From positions 25,169-89,168 of the forward strand of contig MU119439.1 of assembly GCA_014904845.1 (NCBI GenBank): 64,000 nucleotides of DNA. Direction: 5' to 3'. Origin of the DNA: Acephala macrosclerotiorum. Taxonomy: Eukaryota; Ascomycota; Leotiomycetes; Helotiales; Mollisiaceae. The position numbers and the translations under genes were made by a program. A model generated the notes under the pieces. It saw nothing but the letters and a program-made list of their open reading frames with translations. It did no database searches and was not told the DNA's origin. This document shows positions 49,236 through 60,432 of the stretch, one piece after another (within the stretch, counting starts at the first letter, position 1; every line of letters begins with the position of its first letter).

Positions 49236-49280
49236 TTTTTTTTTATTTTTTTTTTTTTATTTTTTTTTTTTTTTTTTTTA
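49131..49280. repeat. About 150 nt of T broken by single A
   Basis: A nearly pure T stretch with isolated A interruptions, at the end of the duplicated tataatcgatttatttcaag segment. It could be the poly(A) tail of a minus-strand LINE occupying the AT-rich DNA to its right. Confidence 0.85.
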
Positions 49281-52200
49281 TTTAATTTTAATTTTTTTTT
49301 ATTATTCGTATTATTAATTTAAAATTTAATTTTAATTATTTTTTTTAAAAATATTTAATTTATAATTTTCGTTTTAAACGATTTTTTTTATATTTATAAT
49401 TTATAATTTTTTTTTTAATTATAAAATTAATATTATTAAATTTTAATTTTATATTTAATTTTATAATTTTAAAAATATAATTTTTTTTTTAAAAAATTAT
49501 ATATATATTACATATATATATTATATTTAAATTTCGAATAATATTTTTTAAAATTATAATATATTTTATTATTATTATTATTTTATATAATCGATTTACG
49601 AAAATTCGTAAATAATTTTTAAATTTTTATAAAATTATAATTTTATTTTTTCGTTTTTCGTAATATATTTCGTTTTTTTTATTTATTTATAATTATTTTT
49701 ATATTTAATTTTAAATAATTATTATAATAATAATATTCGTTTTTGATTTATTTTTTTTATTATATTATTATTTTTTCGTTTTTTTATAATAATTATTATT
49801 TATTAATTTTATAATTTTAATTTTATTTTATTTAATTATATTATATTTAATTTTTTACGAATTTATATTTTCGAATTTTTTTTACGTTTTTTAAATATTT
49901 TTATAATTTTTTTAATTTTTGAAATATTTTTTATTTTAATTATTTTTAATTATTTTTTTTTAAATATAATTACGTATAAAAAAATAATATTTTAATAACG
50001 TTTTTAATTTTAATATATTGTTTTTTTATTTTAATTTATATAAAAATATTAATAATATAATTATTTTAATAATTATTTTTTTGATTTAATTTATTATTAA
50101 AATAATTATTTAATATTTTTATATAATATATTTTATAAAAAATAGTTTTTTATTAAAATAAATATTAAAATATTTAATTATTAATTTTTATTCGAAAATT
50201 TAATTATTTATAATAATTTTAATTCTTTCGATTTTTTTTATACGTTTAAAAATTATAAATTCGTTTTTAATAAATTTAATTTTTAAATTAATTTTTTTTT
50301 TAAATTTTTTTTTATATAATATAAAAATAAATACATCGTTTATATATATTATTATTTTATTTTGTAATTTAATAAATATTATTAATATTACGAATATTAT
50401 TAATATTACGAATAATATTAAAAAAATTAATAATTTTTAAAATATATTATTTTATTTATTATAAATAATTGTATTTATTTAATAATTTTTTTATAAATTC
50501 TTTTTATATAAATTTTTTATTATTATTTTAAGTTTTATTATATTAAAAACTTTTTTAATATTTATAAATTTTTTTATTAATTTATTATTATTTAATCGAA
50601 TTATTATTATTTTTTTTATTTTTTTTTTAAAATTAATACGAATTTATAAATTTTAAAAAAATAATTATTTTTAATTATATATTTATTAAATAATTTTGTA
50701 ATAATAATATTTATTAAAAATTAAATTTATTTTAAAATAAATATTATAATTTTATCGAATTTTATAATCGAAATATTTATTTTTATAAAAAAAAAAATTT
50801 TTTTATTTAAATTATTTTTTCAAAAATCGAATTTTTATTTTTTTTATTATTTATTATTTTTAAAATTAAAATCTTTTTTTAATAAAACGAAAAATTATTT
50901 AATAATTTTTGATTTTTTAATTATATAATAAAAAAAATTAATAATTAATTATTTTTTTTTTAATTCGTAATATAATATACGTTTTTATTTATAATAATAT
51001 TTTTTATTTTTTTAATATTTTTTTTTAAATTTATTTTAATATAATATATTTTTATTTTATTATAACGTTTTATAAATCGTTATAATTTATAATTATACGA
51101 AATATTAATTTTTAAAATTTTATAATCGATATATTTTTATAATTATTTTTATTATTTTAATCAATAAATTTTTTTAAATTCGAATATTTAAATTTATAAA
51201 ATTAAATAATTCGAATTATAATATACGATCGAATTTATTTAAATTAATATATTTTTATTTATTATATAATATTATATATTATAAATTTTAAATTTATATA
51301 TTTATTTTATTAATTAATTAATTAAATTTTAATTTTTTTTTTATAAAAATAAAAAAAATAATTTTTATTTTATTTTATAATTAATTCGAATATTTTATAT
51401 ATAAAAGTTTTTTTTAATATTTTATTTATTAAATCGTATATTTAAAATTTTTATATTAAAATTATTAAAAAAAATTTATAATTATTATTTATAATAAAAA
51501 CTTTTAAAAAAAAAAATTTTATATAAATTATTATTTAATATTATAATATTTATATATATTTATTAAATATTTTTTAATTTATTATTAATATAATTATTAT
51601 TAAAATAATTATTAAAATAAAATAAAATTTTTTAATTTTTTTTTTTAATTAAAAATTTCGTTTTTTACGTTTTAATTCTCGTTTTAATAATTTGTATTTT
51701 ATTATTTTTTTTATACGCGTTTAAATAAATTTTTATTTTTTTATTTTTTATTAAATATAAAAAATATAAAAAATATTTAATTTCGTATTTTTTATTATAA
51801 TAAATAATATATTTTTATTTGTTAATAAACGAATTATACGAAACGTAATATTTTTTTTTTATATTTTATATAAATCGAAATAATATTTATAATAATTATT
51901 ATAAAATCGTAATTGATTATATTTTTTAATTTTAATAATTTAATATATTTTTTTAAATAATATTTAAACGTTTACAAATTTAAAATCGTTTTTATTAATA
52001 AAAATCTTAATTTTAATTAATTTAAATTTATATAATTATTTAATTTCTTTTACGATTTTATTAATTATAATATCGTATTAATTTTTTAATATTTCGAATT
52101 TTTAAATTATTATTTTTTTAATATAATTATTATTATTTTTTTTAATTAATTTTATAGATTTTAATAATTTATTTTATTATATTAAATTTTTATATATTAT

Positions 52201-53720
52201 TATAAACGCGTATATAATTCGATTAATTTTAAAAAAAAAATTATAATTTTTTTAATTATTTTTAAATAATTGTTTAATTATAATATTTATTTATTTTTTA
52301 TTTAAAAAAAATTTAATTTAAAATATAAAAAAAATGAAATTTTTTTTTTTGAATTTAATTTAAATTAAATAAATTTTTTTAATTTTAATTTTATTTATTT
52401 TATTAATTAATTAATAATAATAATTTTTAGTATAAATTTAATTTTATTATTTTTTAAATATATAATTAAATAATTATAATCGTTAAATATTTAATTTTTT
52501 ATTATTATTTTTAATTTTTTTTTCGTAAAACAATTTAATAATTTTAAATTTTTTTTAATATTTCGAATTCGTATATTTATAAGTTTATTCGATAATAATA
52601 TTTAAATTTATATTAAATTATTATTTAATAATATTAATATTTTTTATATTTATTTTTTTTATAATTTTTTTTATTAAATATTAATATTTATTTTATTAAT
52701 TTAATTTATAAATTTCTCGATTTATAATTATAATATAATTTTTTTTTAAATCGATTTTAATATATTTAATAAAATATTATTATAATAATTTTAAACGTAT
52801 TAAAAAATTATTTTAAAATTAATTATAAAAAAAATATATTAAATTTATTTAATAAAATTTAAAATAAAATTATATTTAAAATTTGTATATTTATTAAATA
52901 ATATATTTTACGTTTATTTTTTTAATAAATTGTTTTAATAATAATTTTCAAAAAAAAATTTAATATTAAAAATAATAAAATTTTTATAAATTATATATTT
53001 ATTTTTATATTTAATATTTTTATAAACGTTTTTAATTATTTATACAAGTTTTAAAATCGATTTAAATTTTTATTTAATATATAATTTTAAAATAAAATTA
53101 TAATTATATTTAATTAATTTATATAATAACGAATTAATAAAATTATTTATTATTAAAAATATATATATTAAAAAATAAATAAATAATAATTATTACAATT
53201 TAAATTCATAATATAATTATTTTATTATAATAAATAATATATTTAATTTATAATATTTTTTATATTTAAAATTTTAATAAATATTAATTAAATTATTTTT
53301 ATATTATATTTTAATAATATATATTTTATTTAATTTATTTATAAATTAAAATATATATATATAATTATAATATAATTTCTTTATATTAATATAATAAATT
53401 AATTTATTTAATATTATATATAATTTTTTTTAATATTTATTTAATATAATTTATAAATTATTAATTTTTTTTTTTTTTAAAAAAAAACCAATAACAAATC
53501 GCAATTTAAATATTATAAACTTTTTTAATATTTAGTATTATCATAGTATAATATTACGATATAATAATAAATACGTAATTTTAATTTTTATTTATTTAAA
53601 ATTATTATCGTAATATAAAAAAATGTATTTTTTTTATTATTATTATTACATTGCAACGTTTATTATAATATAAATAAATAAAAATATTTTTATTAATATA
53701 CTCTCGCCATTCAAAACGAT
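49281..53720. repeat. AT-rich RIP-decayed block
   Basis: About 4.4 kb with CpG-restricted C and no gene frames. Possibly a single decayed element on the minus strand beginning with the T tract to its left. Composition becomes normal near 53700. Confidence 0.75.
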
Positions 53721-53838
53721 ATACGAGCGAACGCGTAAATTCATACTCACATTGCCCTTTTTATCGATTATCGGCTCACATTATCACTGAGGAACGGTAA
53801 ACTCATCTTCCGGAATCTAACTAACAATTGACATGTTT

Positions 53839-55557
53839 CTATTCCTTTTTAATGGTCGGTCTTTGGGTGATAATAGTATGGCTACTGCCTTCCTCGAAAT
53901 CAAGCTCAACTTCAAAGCGTGGTATTCCAGCTCCAAGCTTCAGCGTAACGGTGGCGGTAACCCTCCTCGGATTCATTAGGCCTTTACCCATTGTTATTTG
54001 GTCTTCTCCGCATGAGGTGCCCATGTCGTATAACACACGGTCAAGGCCCGATACTATCCCCAAATTCACCTCCATTGCTCTCCATTCCTCTACTGAATAT
54101 AGACGTACCCACGCCTTGGGCTCCGGAAAATCATCACTATGCTGGCACCCACATGCTAGATAAAAATAACCTGAGAGACTTCGGTGTCCTGCTTTCCCTT
54201 CTACAGCACTTCGGGTCAGAGATGGGAATACCTTCAAATATCCCTCAAACGATCGCTCACCCCTAGTAAGGAACTGTCTTGAGGACACATCCCAGCAATC
54301 GCTCGTGACCGAGCGTTCGAGCACTTGTAGTCCTCGTATCAAGAACTCGCTGCTCGACCACACATGGATTGCGTATTCCTCCGCTCGCGCAAGCTGAGAA
54401 TATACTGACGGTGTCACATTCGTGATGATATACGCATCCACAATTCTTTTGACATCATCTTTACGGCCCCCGGGACCCTTTTCCTCGAGTGCTTGAACGA
54501 GACCGTAGTCATCACATCTTGCGAAGAGATTTGGGCCCACCTTCCGAAGAAACATCGTTGCAAAGCTAGATTCTGAATGCTTGTAATTCAGGGGCATGCT
54601 GTATGAACCGTTTTCAGGATCAACATAGAGCTCAGCTCGGCGGAAGTACAGCCCTTTGTTTGTCAAAGCGAAAGTACTGTTCGAATGAGCACCGGCAGTC
54701 GCCGATACCAGATCTTTACAGCCTATAAAATCTCTCGGAGACTTCGCAAAGAGGTCGTGGTAAATTTGAGCTGACTTGTCGGTGGAGCTGAGGGCAGGCC
54801 CATGGAGGAACGCAAATATTGAAAGATCGTTAGAGGTCTTGATTATCTCCTCTTGCAACCGCATAAATGCCTTAGTACCCTCGCCGTAGAGCATGGGCAT
54901 GCTGACATCGAAGATACCCAGGAGGCAATATGCCATATCTTCTTCTCGCGTGGTTTCTCTCCCGGCAATCCAGGACATTCTGCGCGCCACAGGAACAAAC
55001 TGGATCAAGGAATTATCCACCAACACGTTCTCATCAATTCGAGTGATTTTCGAGATGAGAGGTCCTAGTTCCGCCTTTGACCCGATCTGTCGCCAGTGTA
55101 GGTCGAAGAACTCGACCTGTTGGGGGGCGATTAGCTCCTGCAGGCACCAACCTCGAGTAAACCATCTACATTTTGATAGATCTTTCTCAACAGTTGCAAG
55201 GCTAGCGTCAAAGTCGGAGAGGAGAACGTAGCAGACTATAGCCTTCTGATACCATCGATACATGGAATTGATAGCCTCGCTGAGCTCGGAACTGGATGTC
55301 TTGTCGATGCAACACGTGTCCACCCATACGTAATCAATCTTATCGTGTCTGGCTTTTCGACAGGTGTTGACAATTTTCGTAAATCCGGATTTCCTTTTTG
55401 AAGAGTGGTCCAGATCATCCTTCGTCGCTAGCATCTCTTGGAAGGATATTTCGCCATTGCCTTCCCAGGTGTGTGACAATATAGCAAATTGCGGGGTATT
55501 GCTTCCCATAAAGAACTCCAGGCATAGATTTTTGGTGTTGATGAGTCTGATAGCCAT
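53839..55557 (-). CDS. HET-domain protein, HET-E/HET-D-like N-terminal type
   Basis: Single exon, 572 residues, intact. HET domains in filamentous fungi trigger cell death when incompatible strains fuse. Blocks in order: FAILSHTW (24-31), YVWVDTCCIDK (76-86), a tyrosine/tryptophan segment INSMYRWYQKA, and WFTRGWCLQELIAP (132-145). Then comes REEDMAYCLLGIFDVSMPMLYGEG, which marks the subfamily with HET-E-1-like N-termini. The C-terminal half fits the DUF8212-type region often fused to this HET class; there is no NACHT or WD40 part. Its stop codon is only about 120 bp from the AT-rich block, yet no damaging mutation is seen. The partner locus, if any, is unknown. Confidence 0.93.
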   Translation of the reverse strand: MAIRLINTKNLCLEFFMGSNTPQFAILSHTWEGNGEISFQEMLATKDDLDHSSKRKSGFTKIVNTCRKARHDKIDYVWVDTCCIDKTSSSELSEAINSMYRWYQKAIVCYVLLSDFDASLATVEKDLSKCRWFTRGWCLQELIAPQQVEFFDLHWRQIGSKAELGPLISKITRIDENVLVDNSLIQFVPVARRMSWIAGRETTREEDMAYCLLGIFDVSMPMLYGEGTKAFMRLQEEIIKTSNDLSIFAFLHGPALSSTDKSAQIYHDLFAKSPRDFIGCKDLVSATAGAHSNSTFALTNKGLYFRRAELYVDPENGSYSMPLNYKHSESSFATMFLRKVGPNLFARCDDYGLVQALEEKGPGGRKDDVKRIVDAYIITNVTPSVYSQLARAEEYAIHVWSSSEFLIRGLQVLERSVTSDCWDVSSRQFLTRGERSFEGYLKVFPSLTRSAVEGKAGHRSLSGYFYLACGCQHSDDFPEPKAWVRLYSVEEWRAMEVNLGIVSGLDRVLYDMGTSCGEDQITMGKGLMNPRRVTATVTLKLGAGIPRFEVELDFEEGSSHTIITQRPTIKKE

Positions 55558-56131
55558 TGTTTTCTGTATATGGATGTATTGATAGAGGACCCTTACGCTT
55601 GCCGCAAACTATTGAAATAGAGTTATCCACTTACGAGGATTTTGCTTTCTAAAAAGGGTTTCGCCCGAATCCTGGCAGCCACTAGCGCTTCCCAGCCTCA
55701 ATCTTCATTCTGAAATGCACTCCGAAGTGAAGCCGGAGAAAGCCGAGTGCTCATTCGTCCACGTGTGCAACAGCTGAATTGAGGATGAATGCAGGGCGTC
55801 TCCTGTGGCTGTTGAAACATGAGCTGAATCGAATGAAGAGAAATCAATCCAGCAGCCTCTTCAGTGGCTGCAGACAAATATCATTGAACCGCTTGCTGTG
55901 GTTATCGCCGAGTATGAAAAGGCTATGTTGGGTTGTCAGGCAGTGAGATTTTGAGCAGAGCTGCAGCATCAGTGCATGGAGGTGTTATGCAGTTGTTCTG
56001 GAGGTAGCTACAGGCCGTTGAGCACAGCTTAAAAGCGCAAATGCCATTTCACTGCGCTTTTCATAAACCTTTGTTTTCACACTTCTTGATTGCAGATTGA
56101 ACATCCGGCTTAGGAAATTGATCAGACTGTC
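55558..56131. other. Divergent promoter region
   Basis: 574 bp between the HET gene start (-) and the start of the coiled-coil membrane protein gene (+). Both promoters must lie here. No motif assigned. Confidence 0.6.
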
Positions 56132-57346
56132 ATGCCGGAGATTTTCAATCCAGCCGGGCTACTCGCTCCCCTCAACCATCTAACGAATTCTTGTAAATCG
56201 CCCCTCCTTGGCTCTTACATGGAGCTTAAACAGCTTTTATGGAACCAACCTCATCAGAATCCCGAGCACTAACTTTTGTTCTTTAGTTGGAATTCCTCTA
56301 CTCCTTCTCCTCTTCTATGCGCCAAATCCAATACACCTGGTCACTCAAGGCATCTTCCTAGACTCCTCGTTTCAATGGTGGATTGCCGTTGCCCTGTTTT
56401 TTGTTGGTCTTGTAGCCGTCACATTCAATATATCAGGGCCTTTCCGCTATGGCAAACAGCAATACGGCCCGGAGCTTACTCAAGTTATTGGAAAACTTCC
56501 GGATTGGGCGATGCCATCTGCAGTTCTCTCTCTCTCATCCTACTTCCATGGTCTCGGGTTTGGCTTCTGGTGCTCATACCCGTAGCGTGGAAGTACACAC
56601 GAGAGCACCACCAAGAAGCCATTCAAAACATCAATGACCTTGTTGGCGCCATTCAGTCGAGAGCAAAGGCTGCAGCGAGAGCTGCGGGCGAAGATGCCTC
56701 GAGCGCAGCCCGGTGTGAAGACAGAGCGCACGATATTGCAGCTAGGTCATGGCGCGATGTGCGAATGGGAGAAAATCTACGCGTTGCCGACTATTACGAC
56801 AAGAGCGCGCAGGCATGGGCAGCAATTGATGGCATGGTGAGAGCAACGACTGCTGCTACCGACTCTGCAAAGAATTCAACAGACCAAGTAAATCGAGCGC
56901 AGAACAGAGATGGGGGGTATGGAATTGCTAACCTCTATACAATGGTTGTGGATGCGTACAACATGTCATTAAATGCAAAGTCCGAGGCACAGAAAGCTCA
57001 AGACCGGGCTCTGGGGTTCAAGGCTACCGCAGGTCTTGTTGAAAAGTCTCGGAAGGATGAGATGTCGAGTGCGACAAAAGCAACAGAGTTGATGGCTAAG
57101 GTGGCTGTTTCTGTAACTGCTGCTTCGGCTGCGGCAGGACGTGCTAGAGGGGCCGCAGAAGAAGCTTTAAGATTTGGAGACAGAGCTAAAACTTTGGCAT
57201 TATTGGGGGACATAGATTTGGCAACGAATGAAAGTAGGTCTGCAGAGAGCGCGGCGAAGAAGGCCGAAGACGACTCAAAGGCTGCAGAGAGTGAGAAGGA
57301 CAAGTGTAGAAGCTTCGTGAGAGACATGGCTAGCAAATTGATTTGA
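56132..57346 (+). CDS. Membrane-anchored alanine-rich coiled-coil protein, frame broken at a TC microsatellite
   Basis: Exon 1 is 56132-56192 (starting MPEIFNPAGLLAP). A 94-nt intron follows (donor GTAAAT, branch CACTAAC, acceptor TTTAG), then exon 2 from 56287. Exon 2 encodes two hydrophobic segments (GIPLLLLLFYAP; WWIAVALFFVGLVAV) in one frame. At (TC)6, 56525-56536, the frame must change by two bases; with five TC units the frame would continue into a third hydrophobic segment and an open frame to 57346. The last about 245 residues are rich in A, K, D, E and S with few prolines, typical of a long coiled coil, and lack known domains. It could be a pseudogene, an assembly error or a slippage-switched gene. 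It lies between two HET-type genes; function unknown. Confidence 0.65.
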
Positions 57347-57873
57347 TGAGTAATGAGTTAAAAGATGGCTTGCGTGTCTGGGATAAGGAGAAAGGTACGG
57401 AGCAGACATTTGAGGCGAGGCAGTGGAAACCTAGAACATTTGAGTGCTAAACTACAGCAACGTGTTTAATCGCTATTCCCATTTCTCAAATCAATAGTGA
57501 AAGAACAGAGACAAATATATCTTTCTCAACAGTCAATGCCGTGATATTTGCCTTCCGCATGTCGAGCTTCAGCTTCCGTGAACTGACAGAAACTCGATCA
57601 TCCATCTTGCTGTGTGCACTTCTTCAACCGAAGCGCTCATCTCATTAGTTGAACCCTTGTTCAGTATGCTGGGATTCGACTGATGCCTTGTGCTTCGTCC
57701 ATTGGGCACATCTGCATCCTGTCGGGCGTCCTGCACATGCACTCGCACCCCCATCATTCATGCAAATGCGGTTGTATCACTGCTTGAGTGTCCTACTTGT
57801 ATTGAATTTGTAATTATTATTCTCAACGCCAGGTTTCTCCTCTCAGAATCTTCAGCCTGATCAGTGAGCAAAC
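57347..57873. other. Intergenic region
   Basis: 527 bp of non-coding DNA between the coiled-coil gene and the second HET-type gene; it should carry the promoter of the latter. Confidence 0.65.
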
Positions 57874-60432
57874 ATGGACAACCTCTCCGACCGGAAGATG
57901 GATCTCGGCGGGGACGATGGAGATGGTATCGACGAATCCCTTGACAACAAGTTCCGGCAGAAAAAGGTCGAAAAATACCCACTAACAACAAACTGCACAC
58001 TTCTCATCCGCCCAAGAATCACCGAGGGACCTCGCGGGTGCGCGAATTTAGGGGAACGAAAATGGAATTGGGGAAGATTCGATAGCGACTTTTTGAAATT
58101 GCGCGTTCATCCGACAGACAATTTCCTAAACAAAGTTGCAGCGATTTGCAAACGGGCTGGCATGAAAGTGTGCCACAACGACCGCTGTGTTGAGAGTAAG
58201 AGGCGAGTCGAGAGCGCCGCACCCAGCTGCGGATGGAAATTCTTTCGTGAGTGGGCAGTTCAATCTATTACGTGCCAGATGGAGATGAGTCCGCGCAAGA
58301 ACGGAGTTCCAGCACATAAGCATATTGCAGCTGCCATGAGGCTATTCTACGTTGTGCTGGAACAGTATTATGCAAGCGATTCAGTTATCGAGGAAGAACT
58401 TCTCGGATTCAATGGTAGTACGGAGAAACTGGATATCATTCAGGTCGTGGACGTGATATACTGGGCACTCACGGTACAGTACCGAATGGGTTATGACTCC
58501 TACATTCCGAACAGGTGGCCCGATAATTTGATTCGGGGTGAAAGCCTTCCGCAAGCTTGTTTACACGCCGAGAAAGAGATAGAAAGGATGGAGTTATGCA
58601 AATACCGCGTCAACAATCTCGCGAATGCCAGCGTACGAAAGGGCGGAGAGCTACCTGCTATTGTTGAAGCTTTAAAGAAAGCCCAGCTGAAGCACCCAGG
58701 TCACAATAAATGCACCTCAGCGAAGTGTGTGGTCAAATATAACAACAACAACGTCAAGAAGCAAGTTCATACATCTAGATGTGACGGAAAATGCGGAAAA
58801 TGGACAATCACAAGAGAGAAGCTCAGAAAACCCATTATGTCTAAACCGCCCGTCCCTGCTATCACGTCCCTCTGGAATAAAGACACTATATTACTCCAAA
58901 ACGCCGACGAAGGGTACATCGCTATCTCACATGGATGGGCCGATGGCACAGGAGGGAAGCCGGACATTCCAGAAGAAGACCTTAAAGGTCTAGATGAAGA
59001 TGAGATGCGCAAACGACTTGCAAGAGATTCGGCATTTAACGCGGTTAATACGTGCTATCTGGAATACTTTCGTCATGTTGCGAAGATGGTTGAGTGGAGG
59101 TACAGACTCAAAATTACGGGAATCTGGTGGGATGCTCTCTCGAATCTGAGAAAATGGGGGAGTGACGGCTGGAGTGACGGATTGCGAAAAAGGGCCGTCC
59201 AGCGTATGCACGAGAATTACCGCCAGGCGAAAGTTACCATCGTCCACGACAAGTATCTTTTAGGCTTCAAGTTTTCTGAGTTTGAAGATAAACACAGCGC
59301 TTGCCTTGCAATTACCATGTCGCCTTGGTTTAGTCGTGGTTGGCCTGCTCTAGAACTAAATGTGTCAGAGAGAGTGGTTGTTCTCTTTGGGGGTGAAGAT
59401 AAAAATACTCCAGACTTGCAGGATTTGGCAGAAATTCTTCCCCATCACCCCGCGTTCAGTCTTCGAGGCCACTGGGTGGCTTCGTTGCTAATACAGAAGG
59501 TCCAGAGACCCATCAAGAATATATCACACCTACTTGCTGTTCTCCACACTCGAGGTACATCCTGGCCCCAGGACATCAAGCTGATATCCGCACTTCTTGT
59601 CGAGTGGGAAGGGGTTGGCAAGAAACGTGACTGGAGCGCTAAAGAAGCTGTTGAAGTGGAGTACACGAAGGGCATTCTCGTGAAAACAAAGAAGATTCTA
59701 TGTTCGGCACTTTTCCATGGCTTCGAAACCATCCAGCGAACTGGCCCCTTCTCCTGGTCTCCCAAGGCTTTGAAGGATATGCCGACAGGGGCAACTGACG
59801 ACTTCGATAAAAACCAACACGACGACTCTGATGAGGACGGAGACAACGAATCTGATGAGCAACAACTAGGCGACTTTTATGGAAAGCATCACATACTGAC
59901 TATTAACCGTGACGGGAGTATCCAAGGGAACTGGTATTATCGTTTCCTCGAACCTGGAGATACCAAAGAGGGGGTGTTAACTGCGTACAAGCCAACCATT
60001 GAACCATATGGTGAAGGATTGCATAGTGAATACAGGGGAAAGGCACGCATATCCGAACCAGCAGACAAAGACTTGCTCAAGCCCAGTTTAAGGAACTGGC
60101 GGGATTACCTCCTCTTGAGAGATGAGACAAATTCAGACGGCCCAGCACTCCTCGCCGCAGCTGTCAAAATGAATACTGAGAACGATGGAGGTTCAATAAG
60201 TGTCGAATATGACTGTCGCTATATAATGACGGTAATGGAGAAGAGACCGATCAAGTATGCGACAGACGATTCGAGATACGAGTTGGCGGAAATACGATTT
60301 GGCAGGGAAGGTAGGGATGATGTTAACGCCAGAGCGTTGTTCAAAGAAGGCAACGCAGAAGTGGAACACTTGCAAGTACTATGGGACGGGATTGAACAGA
60401 ATATCCATGGGGATTATAATACGAGCTTATAA
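57874..60432 (+). CDS. Divergent HET-like protein, 852 residues
   Basis: Single exon, intact, start context aacATGGAC. A long N-terminal region (1-270) has no recognised domain. It is followed by a Cys/His cluster (H274, H277, C280, C285, H299, C303, C307) that could bind zinc. The HET-like core then begins: YIAISHGWADG (348-358), GIWWDAL (416-422), RAVQRMHENYRQAKVTIVHD and SPWFSRGWPALEL (483-495). These match the divergent HET class whose usual forms are YxALSHVWSDG, WIDTLCVP and SxWxxRxWTLQE; the usual cysteine after WWDAL is a serine. The C-terminal third has a D/E-rich linker (DDSDEDGDNESDE). The stop codon sits at the very edge of the AT-rich block. A role in non-self recognition is inferred from the class. 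Confidence 0.85.
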   Translation: MDNLSDRKMDLGGDDGDGIDESLDNKFRQKKVEKYPLTTNCTLLIRPRITEGPRGCANLGERKWNWGRFDSDFLKLRVHPTDNFLNKVAAICKRAGMKVCHNDRCVESKRRVESAAPSCGWKFFREWAVQSITCQMEMSPRKNGVPAHKHIAAAMRLFYVVLEQYYASDSVIEEELLGFNGSTEKLDIIQVVDVIYWALTVQYRMGYDSYIPNRWPDNLIRGESLPQACLHAEKEIERMELCKYRVNNLANASVRKGGELPAIVEALKKAQLKHPGHNKCTSAKCVVKYNNNNVKKQVHTSRCDGKCGKWTITREKLRKPIMSKPPVPAITSLWNKDTILLQNADEGYIAISHGWADGTGGKPDIPEEDLKGLDEDEMRKRLARDSAFNAVNTCYLEYFRHVAKMVEWRYRLKITGIWWDALSNLRKWGSDGWSDGLRKRAVQRMHENYRQAKVTIVHDKYLLGFKFSEFEDKHSACLAITMSPWFSRGWPALELNVSERVVVLFGGEDKNTPDLQDLAEILPHHPAFSLRGHWVASLLIQKVQRPIKNISHLLAVLHTRGTSWPQDIKLISALLVEWEGVGKKRDWSAKEAVEVEYTKGILVKTKKILCSALFHGFETIQRTGPFSWSPKALKDMPTGATDDFDKNQHDDSDEDGDNESDEQQLGDFYGKHHILTINRDGSIQGNWYYRFLEPGDTKEGVLTAYKPTIEPYGEGLHSEYRGKARISEPADKDLLKPSLRNWRDYLLLRDETNSDGPALLAAAVKMNTENDGGSISVEYDCRYIMTVMEKRPIKYATDDSRYELAEIRFGREGRDDVNARALFKEGNAEVEHLQVLWDGIEQNIHGDYNTSL

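Noticed and set aside
46815..53720. Centromere or telomere
   Set aside because: No telomeric TTAGGG array is seen. AT-richness alone is not enough, since many AT-rich blocks with the same decay occur in the window.
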